NCBI GenBank assembly: GCA_014656495.1
Contig: BNCN01000005.1
Location: forward strand, 551,914 to 615,913
Source: Comamonas sp. KCTC 72670
GTDB taxonomy: Bacteria; Myxococcota; Myxococcia; Myxococcales; Myxococcaceae
DNA: 64,000 nucleotides
Direction: 5' to 3'
How positions within the stretch are numbered: the stretch's first letter is position 1; each line of letters starts with the position of its first letter. This document shows positions 18,346 to 27,492 of this stretch, one piece after another. The notes under the pieces are model-generated. The model did no database searches. It was not told the DNA's origin and was given only the letters and a program-made list of their open reading frames with translations. A program made the position numbers and the translations under genes.

Positions 18346-19380
18346 TCAGCGGTCCAGGCCCGGCACGGCGCCACGCGTTCGCTGGAAGCGCCACCGGGGC
18401 TCCCACAGGAAGCGCGTGGCCTGCACCACCCGCGGGTGGCCCAGCAGCACGGCGAGCAGCGCTCCCGCCACCAGCGCGAGCGCGACACCCGCCGGCCCGT
18501 GGAGCGGCAGGAACAGCCCCGTGGCCTTGGCGCCGCGCAGGAAGAACCCGTGCAGGAGGAAGGGGGCCAGGCTCCACTTCCCGAGCCGGGTCAGCGCGCC
18601 CTCGCCCCGGGGCCCGAGCGTGAACAGGGCCCAGGTGAGCGCCATCCCGCAGCCGAAGAGCGCCAGCCGCGTCGCCATCCCCGTGAGTTCGGGGGTCCCC
18701 AGCGAGGCATAGCCACTGCTGCCATACAGCCACTGCGTGCTCGGCGCGGGCAGGTGGCCTCGGGCGAGCGCCGCGACGTAGAGGCCCCACGTGCTGAACA
18801 CCCCCGCCGCGAGCACGACGCGCCACGGCCGGGACTCCGTGGGCGGAAGCAGCCACGCCCGGGGCGTCAGGTGGCCCGCGACGAAGCAGGGGAGGAAGAC
18901 ACAGGTCCGCGACAGGCTGAACGGGTAGCCCACCCAGGACAACAGCCCCGCCCCCAGCGAGAGCGTCACGGCCCATGCGAGCGGCTTGGGCAGGCGGACG
19001 AGCCAGGGCAGGGCCAGCCGCCAACTGGCGAGGCTCAGCAGGAACCACAGCATCCAGTAGGGGCGCGTCAGCCAGTCCGAGTCCCAGGCCTGGCCGAGCA
19101 CCCAGACGTCGAAGGCGACATACAGCACCTGGAACACGGCCAGCGGCGCGAGCAGGCCTCGCGCCATCGCCTGAAGCGCCGCGGGCCCCGCCTCCGCGCG
19201 CGACAGGTGGCCGGAGAGGAACGCGAAGGCGGGGATGTGGAACAGGTACAGGCCGGTGTAGAGCGCCCGGGCCAGCGGGTCACGCTCGATGAGCAGCTCG
19301 AGCGCGTGCCCCATCACCACCAGGAGGGTGAGGAGGCCACGCACGTTCTCGAACAGCGGGATGCGGCCAGCGGTCGTCAC
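18346..19380 (-). CDS. Acyltransferase-3 family membrane protein
   Basis: A 344-residue integral membrane protein of the acyltransferase-3 family. The N-terminus ENVRGLLTLLVVMGHALEL has the usual helix-1 His, and about ten transmembrane helices follow. The family O-acylates cell-surface sugars or peptides using acyl-CoA. It follows the bestrophin gene after 3 bp on the same strand, so the two are probably one transcript. The acceptor substrate is not deducible. Confidence 0.85.
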   Translation of the reverse strand: MTTAGRIPLFENVRGLLTLLVVMGHALELLIERDPLARALYTGLYLFHIPAFAFLSGHLSRAEAGPAALQAMARGLLAPLAVFQVLYVAFDVWVLGQAWDSDWLTRPYWMLWFLLSLASWRLALPWLVRLPKPLAWAVTLSLGAGLLSWVGYPFSLSRTCVFLPCFVAGHLTPRAWLLPPTESRPWRVVLAAGVFSTWGLYVAALARGHLPAPSTQWLYGSSGYASLGTPELTGMATRLALFGCGMALTWALFTLGPRGEGALTRLGKWSLAPFLLHGFFLRGAKATGLFLPLHGPAGVALALVAGALLAVLLGHPRVVQATRFLWEPRWRFQRTRGAVPGLDR

Positions 19381-19383
19381 GCC

Positions 19384-20541
19384 TCAGTAGAGAAGCCCAT
19401 CTTGAGGCTGCACGGGAGCGGGAAGCTTCGTCTCCCCCAGCATCTGGCGCAGGTTGATTTCAATGGTCCTGCACAGGGCCGTCATCGGGGTGTCGCTGAC
19501 GTCGTCCTCGAACGGCGTCTCGATGTCCCGGCCCACCGCATCCAGCCCGATGAAGAGGAACGCGATGACGGCGGTGACGAACGGGGTGAGCCAGCCGAGG
19601 TCCGCCACGACGCCCAGGGGCAGGAGCACCAGATAGGCGCGGGTGATGGCCAGCAGCAGGATGTCGTACTGCCGCGGCAGGGGCGTGTTCTTGATTCGCT
19701 CGCACGCGCCCAGCAGGTCGGTCAGCTCGGACAGCGTCCGGTCCATCGTCACGTGCAGGAACATCACCTTCTGCGTGTCCGACACCTGCCCGTAGATGCG
19801 GCGCAGGCGCGAGCCCATCCACAGGAGCAGCGCCGAGGGGACGTTCTGCTCCTCGCGCAACGCCTCGATGACCTCCGGCCGGAAGAAGGGGACGATTTCC
19901 GGCAGCGGGTCCTGCCGCCGCAGGTGGCAGCGCATGGCGTTCACGAAGCCCATCTGCGCGTACACCAGCTCTCGCGCGTCCTCGGTGACGTCTCCCCGGA
20001 TGTTGGAGATGACGCCGCGAGCCTGGACCTCGCCCGAGTCTTCGAAGTCCGCGATTTTGGACCGGGGGCTTCCCTGCTCGGGGTGGACGCGCGCCTGGCC
20101 GAACTGGTCGCGAACCGCGCCGTCGCTCGCCCGGGTCCCCGATACCGTCAACACGCTGCCGCCGCGCTCCGCCGCGGTCTTCAGGAGCGGTGAGGCGGGC
20201 GGAGGCAGCTCCAGTCCCGCCGGGGTGGTGCCTCCGCTGCTCTCCGGGTTGGGCAGCAGCGTCAGCACCTGACGGGCGAAGGTGCGCGACCAGTTCACCA
20301 CGCCGCCCCAGAGCGTGCGGGCCTCCCACCAGCGGTCGTACGCGGAGCCGTTACGGAAGGCGAGCAGCACGCCCAGCGCCGCCGCCAGAATCGACACGGG
20401 CATGGCGGGGACGGCCAGCCACGACCAATCGAACACGCGGTAGCCGATGTTGACCACCAGCGCGAACAACACATGAATCGCAACGGCCTTACCGGTGTAA
20501 CGCAGGATGATCTGCCAGGACAGCCTCCGGCCGACAATCAT
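19384..20541 (-). CDS. Bestrophin family anion channel
   Basis: A 385-residue membrane protein of the bestrophin family, pentameric chloride or small-ion channels. The family region starts with LGVLLAFRNGSAYDRWWEAR and ends with FLFIGLDAVGRDIETPFEDD, both conserved in bacterial bestrophins. Compared with the second copy at 42562-43467 it has about 80 extra residues near positions 95-180, a Pro/Gly-rich insert with no recognisable domain. Upstream of an acyltransferase gene in the same operon. Confidence 0.9.
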   Translation of the reverse strand: MIVGRRLSWQIILRYTGKAVAIHVLFALVVNIGYRVFDWSWLAVPAMPVSILAAALGVLLAFRNGSAYDRWWEARTLWGGVVNWSRTFARQVLTLLPNPESSGGTTPAGLELPPPASPLLKTAAERGGSVLTVSGTRASDGAVRDQFGQARVHPEQGSPRSKIADFEDSGEVQARGVISNIRGDVTEDARELVYAQMGFVNAMRCHLRRQDPLPEIVPFFRPEVIEALREEQNVPSALLLWMGSRLRRIYGQVSDTQKVMFLHVTMDRTLSELTDLLGACERIKNTPLPRQYDILLLAITRAYLVLLPLGVVADLGWLTPFVTAVIAFLFIGLDAVGRDIETPFEDDVSDTPMTALCRTIEINLRQMLGETKLPAPVQPQDGLLY

Positions 20542-20694
20542 TCGAGTAATGCTCCAGGGTGGGTGCAGTCGCCTTGCGCATTGCGTCTAGTGACGCGACT
20601 GCGGATCGGCAACGCTCGCCCCTCCGGTCCGACGGGCGCGTGTGTCCGGCGGCGCGCGGACGGACCTCGGAGTGTCCGGGAGCGAGCAGAGCCG

Positions 20695-21426
20695 CTACCC
20701 GGGTCCCTGGAACCCCCCGGAGCGGAACGTGAGCACGAGCGTGTCGCGGTGGCCCGTCCCCTCCAGGGGCTGGATGGGCGTGCTCTCGTGGATGACGCGC
20801 GCGTCGTCCAGCAGCAGCGCGGACCAGGGCTCTGTCAGCGTGAAGCGCAGGCCGTTGGGGCCGTCGGCCTCGAAGACGCGCGTCTCGCCGCCCTTGATGT
20901 TCTCGCGGCCCACGAGCAGCACCGCGACGAAGTCCACGCCGTCACGGTGCGCGCCCTCCGGCGTGGGTCGGCCGATGCCGTCCGTGGTGTCGATGCGGAA
21001 CTGGTGGGCCTCGACGAACCAGGGGCGCTCGCCCTTGAGCTGGGAGCAGGTAGCGGCGATGCCGCGAATCAGCCCCGCCCACACGGGGCGAGACACGACG
21101 TCGGGCTGCACGGGCTCAAACCATCGCTCGAGCCCGCCATGCAGCGCGTTGTACTCCACCGGTTGCCAGTGCGCGCGGTGGGGCACCTGCGTCACCGAGG
21201 CGCCATCCACGATGAAGCAGGCATGTCGCCGCGAGCGGTAGCGGCCGCCGTCCCGGAGGAAGCCATCCAGGGGCAGGTCGTTCCAGGACGGAGGCAGCTC
21301 GTCCAGCGCGGAGGACACGAGCCCGGTGAGCTCGCAGAGGCCGTCGCGTCCGAGCACGGCATAGCCGCGCGCTCGCAGCGCGGCAGGGACATCGGTCGCG
21401 GGGATGATGGGGGGCTGAAAGCTCAT
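20695..21426 (-). CDS. 2OG-Fe dioxygenase family protein (PF10014-like)
   Basis: A 243-residue protein matching the 2OG-Fe(II) dioxygenase family that includes IDO-like amino acid hydroxylases (PF10014). The iron ligands are recognisable as HRDGVDF (His and Asp) and a later RVIHESTPI His, with a C-terminal RDTLVLTF Arg for the oxoglutarate. The family hydroxylates free amino acids such as isoleucine or leucine in several bacteria; the substrate here is unknown. The start at ATG 21426 is preferred over an upstream TTG at 21444. Confidence 0.82.
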   Translation of the reverse strand: MSFQPPIIPATDVPAALRARGYAVLGRDGLCELTGLVSSALDELPPSWNDLPLDGFLRDGGRYRSRRHACFIVDGASVTQVPHRAHWQPVEYNALHGGLERWFEPVQPDVVSRPVWAGLIRGIAATCSQLKGERPWFVEAHQFRIDTTDGIGRPTPEGAHRDGVDFVAVLLVGRENIKGGETRVFEADGPNGLRFTLTEPWSALLLDDARVIHESTPIQPLEGTGHRDTLVLTFRSGGFQGPG

Positions 21427-21811
21427 GGAGGTCGCCGGATTCAAAGAGGGAGGTTCACCGAGCCGTCCAGGTTGGTGGGGTCGAGCGTCCGCGCGCCGCC
21501 CGCCACGAGGAACCAGCGTCCTCCCAGCGCCGCGCCCACCCAGGGCAACAGCCGCTCCCCTTGTCGCCGGGTCCTGTGGTCACCACCTGCTGGACTCCTG
21601 GCGTCCTCGCGCGGAGCTCGGCCACTCCGACAGACGCACGTGGCGGACCCATACTCCCTCGCGGGCCATCACCGCCAGTCCGATGCGCTGCACGCATGGC
21701 GAGCGCGTCGCGCCGGCGGGGCCGCCCGCCCTGGCACCAGCGTTATGGTCGGGGGAATGGGAGGGGGCTCGGCCTGTTGGTGGGCCACCCCGGGCTTCAG
21801 GAGATGCGGAC
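21427..21811. other. Divergent intergenic region
   Basis: About 385 bp between the dioxygenase gene (minus) and the prolyl oligopeptidase gene (plus). I see no coding potential in keeping with the neighbours and no clear palindrome or terminator. It presumably holds the two promoters. Confidence 0.4.
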
Positions 21812-23896
21812 ATGAGAAGGGCGTACGTGGCGTCGTTGCTGACAGGCCTGCTGACCACCTCCGCGGCGGGGGCCGAGGAGGCACAGGACCCCTTCCTGTG
21901 GCTCGAAGAGGTCCAGGGCGCCAAGGCGCTCGAGTGGGTCCGCGCCCAGAACGCGAAGACGCTGGCGGTGCTGGAGAAGGACCCTCGCTTCGAGACCTTC
22001 CACGCGGAGGCGCTTGAGCTGCTCACCGCCACCGACCGGATCCCCACGCCGCGTTTCCGCGCGGAGGGTGTGGACAACTTCTGGCAGGACCGGGAGCACC
22101 CGCGCGGCATCTGGCGGCACACCTCCGTGGAGGGCTACGCGAGCGCGAAGTCGTCCTGGCAGACGGTGCTGGACGTGGACGCCCTGGCGAAGGCGGAGAA
22201 CGCGAACTGGATCTGGAAGGGCAGCAACTGCCTGCCGCCCGCGGACCAGCGGTGCCTCGTCTCGCTGTCGAACGGCGGCAAGGACGCCGTGGAGCTGCGC
22301 GAGTTCGACGCCACCGCGAAGCGCTTCGTGGAGGGCGGCTTCCGGGTGCCCGAGGACAAGCTGTCCGCGGCCTGGCTGGATGAAGACACGCTGCTGGTGG
22401 GGCGTGACTGGGGGGAAGGGACACTCACGGAGTCGGGCTACCCCTTCGTCCTCAAGCGCTGGACGCGCGGCACGCCGCTCTCCGAGGCGCAGGAGCTCTT
22501 CCGGGGTGAGCGCACGGATGTCTCCGCGTCACCCATTCCGTTGCGGGACGCGGCGGGTGTGCTCCAGGCCGTGCTCGTCAACCGCGGGCTCACCACCTTC
22601 GAGTCGGAGTACTACCTGCTGGGCGACGCGGCGCCCGTCCGGCTCCCCTTTCCGCGGAAGTCGTCCATCCAAGCCTTCGTGGAGGGGCAGGTCGTCTTCA
22701 CCCTCGAAGAGGACTGGGGCCGCTTCAAGCAGGGGGCGCTGCTGGCGTACCCGCTGGCCGCGCTGAAGGCGGACCCGGCGAAGGCGACGCCCACGCTCAT
22801 CTTCCAGCCCGGGCCGCGTCAGGCCATCGAGTCCGTGGACGCGACGCGGGGCCGGGTGCTGGTGAATCTCTATGAGGACGTGAAGGGCGCGCTCGACGTC
22901 TACACGCCGTCCCAGAAGGGCTGGAGCCGCAAGCGGTTGGCGCTGCCGAAGAACGCCTCGGTCGCCATCGCCGCGACCAGCTCTTCGCATGAGCGGTTCT
23001 TCGTGAAGTCCCAGGGGTTCCTCGCGCCGACGTCGCTCTGGCTGGCGGACGCGAAGGCGGGCACGGTGAAGAAGGTGAAGTCCCTGCCCGCGCGCTTCGA
23101 GGCCTCGAAGCTCCGGGTGGACCAGTACTGGACGCAGTCGAAGGACGGCACGCGGATTCCGTACTTCCTGGTGCGGCCGAAGGCGCGGAAGCTCGACGGC
23201 ACCATTCCGACGCTGGTGTACGGCTACGGCGGCTTCCAGATCTCCAAGCCGCCCGTCTACCTGCCAGAGGAGGGCAAGTTGTGGATGGAGCGCGGCGGCG
23301 CCTACGTGGTCGCCAACATCCGCGGCGGCGGCGAGTTCGGCCCGCGCTGGCACCAGCTGGCCCTGCGCGAGCACCGTCAACGCGCGTTCGATGACTACGC
23401 GGCGGTGATGCAGGACCTCGTGCGGCGAAAGGTCACCTCGCCGCGCCGCATGGGCATCTACGGCCGCTCCAACGGCGGCGTCCTCACCAGCGTGGCGATG
23501 ACGCAGCACCCGGACCTCTTCACGGCGGCCGTCATCGAGAGCCCGCTCATCGACATGATGCGCTACCACAAGCTGCCGGCGGGCGCGTCGTGGGTGGGCG
23601 AGTACGGCAACCCGGAGGTGCCGGAGGACGCGGCGTTCATCGCCCGGTACTCCGCCTACCAGAACCTGCGCGAGGGCGTGCGCTATCCCACGCCGTACAT
23701 CACCACGAACACCAAGGATGACCGCGTCCACCCGGGGCACGCGCGCAAGTTCGCGGCGCGGCTGGAGGCCATGGGGCTGCCGTACTTCTATTACGAGAAC
23801 ACCGACGGCGGGCACTCCAACGACTCGGACCCCATGCTCAACGCGCGCCGGTGGGCGCTGCACCATGTCTACCTGTCGCGCCTGTTGATGGACTGA
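21812..23896 (+). CDS. Prolyl oligopeptidase (S9A), exported
   Basis: A 694-residue serine peptidase with an N-terminal signal peptide (MRRAYVASLLTGLLTTSAAGA), a seven-bladed propeller about residues 60-430 and a C-terminal alpha/beta hydrolase domain. Catalytic residues are Ser553 in GRSNGG, Asp636 or Asp637 in NTKDDRVHPGH, and His668 in GGHSND. The family cuts short proline-containing peptides. An AGGAG site 8 bp before ATG 21812 decides the start. No operon partner. Confidence 0.95.
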   Translation: MRRAYVASLLTGLLTTSAAGAEEAQDPFLWLEEVQGAKALEWVRAQNAKTLAVLEKDPRFETFHAEALELLTATDRIPTPRFRAEGVDNFWQDREHPRGIWRHTSVEGYASAKSSWQTVLDVDALAKAENANWIWKGSNCLPPADQRCLVSLSNGGKDAVELREFDATAKRFVEGGFRVPEDKLSAAWLDEDTLLVGRDWGEGTLTESGYPFVLKRWTRGTPLSEAQELFRGERTDVSASPIPLRDAAGVLQAVLVNRGLTTFESEYYLLGDAAPVRLPFPRKSSIQAFVEGQVVFTLEEDWGRFKQGALLAYPLAALKADPAKATPTLIFQPGPRQAIESVDATRGRVLVNLYEDVKGALDVYTPSQKGWSRKRLALPKNASVAIAATSSSHERFFVKSQGFLAPTSLWLADAKAGTVKKVKSLPARFEASKLRVDQYWTQSKDGTRIPYFLVRPKARKLDGTIPTLVYGYGGFQISKPPVYLPEEGKLWMERGGAYVVANIRGGGEFGPRWHQLALREHRQRAFDDYAAVMQDLVRRKVTSPRRMGIYGRSNGGVLTSVAMTQHPDLFTAAVIESPLIDMMRYHKLPAGASWVGEYGNPEVPEDAAFIARYSAYQNLREGVRYPTPYITTNTKDDRVHPGHARKFAARLEAMGLPYFYYENTDGGHSNDSDPMLNARRWALHHVYLSRLLMD

Positions 23897-23956
23897 GGGC
23901 TGTCGGGCCGTGCCGGTGTGGGACGCCGGCCTGGCCCGGCATCGCGGCGGGCGCTG

Positions 23957-24538
23957 TCAGGGGTGTTCGCTCGAATCCGTGACCGCTCGCGTCCGGGGCC
24001 GCTGTGCATGCGGCGCCAGGGACTTGTACATGACGGTGGTGGCGACGAGCTGCCGCCCCGTCGGGTCGAAGCTGAAGTCGGGAATGACGCCCACGGTCTG
24101 ATAGCCGAGCGAGGCGTAGAGCGGCTCGGCGTTGTCACCGGTGCGGGTGTCCAGCGTCACCAGCGTGCGGCCGCGCTGACGGGCATGGCGTTCGAGCTCG
24201 ACCAGCAACGCGCGAGCGATGCCCTGACGGCGGAAGTCGGGGTGTACCAGCAGCTTGCGGACCTCCGCGCGGTGGGGCTGATTGGGGGGCGTGTCGCAGT
24301 CGAGCTGGACCGCTCCGGCGACCCGTCCCGCGCGCCACGCCACCAGGACGAGGAGCCCCCCTGTCCGTGCCGCGGGGAGCACCTTCTGCCGCCAGAAGGC
24401 TTCGCTCGCGGCGGGAGGGAAGGGCAGCACGAAGCTGACGCAGGCCCCCGCGTGGACGCAGTCATGCAGGAGCACCGCGAGCTCGGGGAGGTGGTGCTCG
24501 AGGTCCTCCGCGGTGAGCCATGAGAGGTCGACGGACAT
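23957..24538 (-). CDS. GNAT family N-acetyltransferase
   Basis: A 193-residue acetyltransferase with the acetyl-CoA binding motif VHPDFRRQGIARALL at about residues 95-110 and a following LDTRTGDNAEPLYASLGY segment. It starts 6 bp after the stop of the XRE-cupin regulator gene, a common arrangement where the regulator controls a linked GNAT enzyme. Substrate unknown. Confidence 0.9.
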   Translation of the reverse strand: MSVDLSWLTAEDLEHHLPELAVLLHDCVHAGACVSFVLPFPPAASEAFWRQKVLPAARTGGLLVLVAWRAGRVAGAVQLDCDTPPNQPHRAEVRKLLVHPDFRRQGIARALLVELERHARQRGRTLVTLDTRTGDNAEPLYASLGYQTVGVIPDFSFDPTGRQLVATTVMYKSLAPHAQRPRTRAVTDSSEHP

Positions 24539-24544
24539 GACGTG

Positions 24545-25117
24545 TCACACCAGGAAGAGGACGTAGCGCGCGGCGCTGTGCGCGGGCGTTGCGAAGGCGC
24601 TGGGGCCGAAGAGCTGGTAGCGCAGACAGTCTCCGGGGTGGAGCGTGTGCGTCCGGCCTTCCACCGTGATGTCCAACTGGCCTTCGAGCAACAGCAGGTG
24701 GTGCTCCAGCCCCGGCCGGGGTGGTTCGTCGTAGGTGATGCGTGCTCCGGCCGCGAGCTCACATGCCAGGGCTTCGCCCGCCAAGGTCTGCGCTGGGGGC
24801 GACACGGAGCGCCGCTGGAAGCCCACGCTGGGGTCCGTCCAGACGGGCTGGGCATCCCGGCGCATCAACGGGGTGAAGCGGTCCTCCACCATGCGCATCA
24901 ACCGCGACAAGGGCAGGCCATGGGCCGCGCACAGCTTTCCAAGGACTGTCGCCGTGGCGCTGACCTCGGCGTTCTCCAGCCGGGAGAGTGTGGCGCGGCT
25001 GACCTTGCTGCGCCTGGCCAGCTCTTCCAACGACCACTGTCGCTCGGCGCGCAGGGCGCGGAGCCGCTGGGCGATCTGTTTGTCGAGGTCGGACTCGGCG
25101 GGGTGGCCTTCTCCCAT
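24545..25117 (-). CDS. XRE family regulator with C-terminal cupin sensor
   Basis: About 190 residues: an N-terminal helix-turn-helix (WSLEELARRSKVSRATLSRLE) and a C-terminal cupin (DEPPRPGLEHHLLLLEGQ, LHPGDCLRY). Such HTH-cupin proteins sense small ligands or metals and regulate the adjacent gene, here GNAT. The ORF is open to a TTG at 25153, but the ATG at 25117 directly precedes the conserved region and is preferred. Confidence 0.88.
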   Translation of the reverse strand: MGEGHPAESDLDKQIAQRLRALRAERQWSLEELARRSKVSRATLSRLENAEVSATATVLGKLCAAHGLPLSRLMRMVEDRFTPLMRRDAQPVWTDPSVGFQRRSVSPPAQTLAGEALACELAAGARITYDEPPRPGLEHHLLLLEGQLDITVEGRTHTLHPGDCLRYQLFGPSAFATPAHSAARYVLFLV

Positions 25118-25141
25118 ATCGGGGATTGTTTCTCTGATATG
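25115..25141. promoter_or_regulatory. Inverted repeat at the XRE-cupin gene start
   Basis: CATATC and GATATG half-sites are separated by 15 bp and overlap the preferred start codon of the XRE-cupin gene. This is an AT-rich patch between divergent genes, so an autoregulatory operator is possible. The half-sites are short and the long spacer is unusual. Confidence 0.3.
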
Positions 25142-25263
25142 AGACGTCGTCAAATCAAGGGGGGATGTCCAGCAAGTCAGATTAAGCGTGAATTTTAGAT
25201 TTTACATGAATGTGGCTGGTAGGGTGCCGCGCGCAGCGCTTCCCCTTCCAGGAGTTCCACCGG

Positions 25264-25824
25264 ATGTCTCACTTCAAGATGCGGCTTCTCTCGCTGTCTG
25301 TCCTGACCCTGTCCCTCTCGGCCGTGGGCTGTGGTCCGGGGGAAGAGGTGGCGCCGGAGCCGATGCCGACCGAGTCGGAGTCCACGCCGGAGTCGACGTT
25401 GGAGCAGTACTTCGACGAGGAGACCCTCTATGGCGGGCACGAGCATGACGGCGAGGTCTCCGCCATGGCGTCTCATGCGGCCTGCACGGGCTTCTGTAAC
25501 GACGAGTGCGTGGCGTATGCCCGATGCCGGGCGCCCGGACTGCCGTTTGGCCTGTTCTCCTGGGCTGACAAGCGGGCCATCATCAACAGCAACCACGCGC
25601 ACGTGGGCTGCGTCGCGATGATCCTGGGCTCCAACCCCGCCGGGCACACGGCGTACGTCCACGCCGTCAACACGTCGGTCAGCCCCCGCCGCATCACCCT
25701 GAACGAGTCCAACTGGGGCTCGCGCACGTGCAACTCGCGTGCGGGCACGAAGGCGGGCCTGAACATCACCAACTACTGGTGCCCGCGCGCGGTGCACACG
25801 GCGAGCTGCGCGGGCCCCATGTAG
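25264..25824 (+). CDS. CHAP-domain-like secreted lipoprotein
   Basis: A 186-residue protein with signal peptide and lipobox-like AVGC (MRLLSLSVLTLSLSAVGCGP), then a Glu/Pro-rich linker. The C-terminal part has the CHAP amidase-like order: a Cys in CNDECVAYARCR, a His in GHTAYVHAVN and NESNWG later. CHAP enzymes cut peptidoglycan or glutathionyl bonds. ATG 25264 has an AGGAG site 8 bp upstream. Divergent from the XRE-cupin/GNAT operon. The catalytic assignment is by motif only. Confidence 0.8.
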   Translation: MSHFKMRLLSLSVLTLSLSAVGCGPGEEVAPEPMPTESESTPESTLEQYFDEETLYGGHEHDGEVSAMASHAACTGFCNDECVAYARCRAPGLPFGLFSWADKRAIINSNHAHVGCVAMILGSNPAGHTAYVHAVNTSVSPRRITLNESNWGSRTCNSRAGTKAGLNITNYWCPRAVHTASCAGPM

Positions 25825-25894
25825 CCGGGCTGTCAGAGACATGGGCACCGGCTGAGCCTTCGTTGTCAGGCTCGCCCGGCCGCACCGGTCTTCG

Positions 25895-26053
25895 CCCCGC
25901 TGGATTCCAGCGCCTTGGGACAGCACCTCCGAGGCGCCTTGGGGCCGCGATGGGAAGGCCCCGCTGCTGACGCTTTCGACGACACATTCCCCGGCGTCCG
26001 ACCCGGGGTACCTGCTGCGCAACATCTACGGCCCGGAGTACACCGCGCCGTAG
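25895..26053 (+). other. Possible remnant of a coding sequence
   Basis: In the 293-bp gap between the CHAP gene and the SDR gene one plus-strand frame ends with a protein-like run GYLLRNIYGPEYTAP before a TAG at 26051. No start codon with a ribosome site is seen and the rest is compositionally neutral. It could be a decayed C-terminus, but I cannot name a family. Confidence 0.2.
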
Positions 26054-26117
26054 AACCTGGGCCGGCTGCGCCAGCGGGGGCTGTCCAAGGGACGCGCGAG
26101 ACGTGCTCCTGGCTGCG

Positions 26118-26993
26118 TCATCGAGCGTGGACCCGGCCCGCCTCTCTGCCTGAACCATTCATCGCGAACTCGCGCTGATAGATGCCGTGGACCTCATCGA
26201 GGACGGCCTGTGCGCTGTGGGCGAAGGGCAGGGGCGTGACCTTGCCCTTGATGAGGAAGCTCCCGTCGGGGGCACGGGGGCTCCCCAGGGCCGCGCTGTG
26301 AATCCTGTCCGCGCCCACGCTGGGCGGCTTGAAGAAGAGCCGGGCCACGAGGCCGAGCGGCCAGGGCATCCCCGCGCTCGCCGTGAGTGGCGTCTTGTTG
26401 GGCCCGGGGCACGCGGAGACGCTGGAGATGCCCTGCGTGGACAGCTCCTCCGCCAGCGCCTGCGTCCACAGGGACAAGGCCAGCTTGGAGTGGGCGTACG
26501 CGCCCAGGAGCGGCCGGAACTTGCCCGTGGGGTGCGCGAGGCCCTTCGGCTCGAAGGACTTCACGTACAGCATCGCGTTGGAGGAGGTGTGGACCACCCG
26601 CTTCAACTGGCTGTTCGCCACGTTGGGGGCCAGGGCGCGCGTGAGCACATAGGGCACCACGGTATTCACCTCGAAGCACAGCTCACGGCCCTGCGCTGAG
26701 AAGAGCAGCTCCCCGGGACCGACCGCCGCGTTGTTGAACAGCACGTCGAGGGAAGGCTCCTTCCGCGCAATCTCCTGCAGGGCACCCCGGAGGCTCTGGA
26801 AGTCCGACAGGTCCGCGCGGTACGTGCGCAACCGCCCGGCTGCTTCGGCGGCGAGCACGTCTGGCGCGTCGGTGATGGGCGCGCGCACCAGCACCGCCAC
26901 GTCCCAGCCTTCCGCGAGCAGGCGCTGGGTCAGCGCGAGCCCGACACCTGTGCGCGCACCTGTGACCAGCGCCGTCGTCTTGCCCGGTCGCAT
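26118..26993 (-). CDS. SDR family oxidoreductase
   Basis: A 291-residue short-chain dehydrogenase. The nucleotide motif is TGARTGVG at residues 11-18, NNAA follows at about 87-90, and the catalytic set is a Ser in VVHTSSN with YAHSK at about 170-174. The acid after TGAR and the ADLSDF stretch are typical of NADP-dependent retinol dehydrogenase / protochlorophyllide-like members. The substrate is unknown. It is divergent from an HxlR regulator gene, a common pairing for redox- or aldehyde-responsive SDR genes. Confidence 0.9.
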   Translation of the reverse strand: MRPGKTTALVTGARTGVGLALTQRLLAEGWDVAVLVRAPITDAPDVLAAEAAGRLRTYRADLSDFQSLRGALQEIARKEPSLDVLFNNAAVGPGELLFSAQGRELCFEVNTVVPYVLTRALAPNVANSQLKRVVHTSSNAMLYVKSFEPKGLAHPTGKFRPLLGAYAHSKLALSLWTQALAEELSTQGISSVSACPGPNKTPLTASAGMPWPLGLVARLFFKPPSVGADRIHSAALGSPRAPDGSFLIKGKVTPLPFAHSAQAVLDEVHGIYQREFAMNGSGREAGRVHAR

Positions 26994-27091
26994 GTCTGCT
27001 CTCCTTGTCGAGAATGTCCTTCGGTGCGCCGCTATATGCTGGCCACGGGATTTCCAAACAAGGACGCACTTTGAAGATACCGCCCTCGCCC

Positions 27092-27472
27092 ATGGCGCTC
27101 CCCCCGGATGTCTGCAAGGAGGTCGGCGAGGTGCTGGCCCGCGTGGGAGACAAGTGGTCCATCCTCGTCATCCGGCACCTGCGTGAAGGCCCGGTCCGGT
27201 TCAATGATTTGCGCAGGGACCTGGGCGGGATTACCCACAAGGTGCTGACGTCCACCCTGCGAGGCCTGGAGCGTGACGGCTTCATCCTGCGCACCGTCAC
27301 GCCCACGGTGCCGCCGCGCGTGGACTACGCGTTGACGGAGCTCGGCCAGGAGCTGATGGCGCCCATCGACCTGCTGGCGACCTGGGCGCTGCGTCGCCGT
27401 GACGCCGTCCACCACGCTCGCGCCGCGTATGACGCTCGTGAAGAGCCGCCTCCGCGGCGAGAGCCGAGCTGA
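27092..27472 (+). CDS. HxlR family transcriptional regulator
   Basis: About 126 residues with the HxlR winged-helix pattern: CKEVGEVLARVGDKWSILVI, then GPVRFNDLRRDLGGITHKVLT and a wing region LTELGQEL. The N-terminal Cys (CKEV) is the residue used in several HxlR sensors of aldehydes or thiol stress. The ORF is open upstream to 27005, but the ATG at 27092 lies directly before the conserved part. Divergent to the SDR gene, which it probably controls. Confidence 0.88.
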   Translation: MALPPDVCKEVGEVLARVGDKWSILVIRHLREGPVRFNDLRRDLGGITHKVLTSTLRGLERDGFILRTVTPTVPPRVDYALTELGQELMAPIDLLATWALRRRDAVHHARAAYDAREEPPPRREPS

Positions 27473-27492
27473 ATCCCGTGCCGGGCTACGGC

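Noticed and set aside
19384..20541. The 80-residue insert in the first bestrophin as a separate gene or frameshift
   Set aside because: The frame is open throughout and both flanks are in the same frame, so it is an in-frame insertion.
25915..26178. An 87-codon plus-strand frame in the CHAP-SDR gap
   Set aside because: Composition is that of random GC-rich sequence. Only another frame shows a short protein-like end, listed as a weak remnant.
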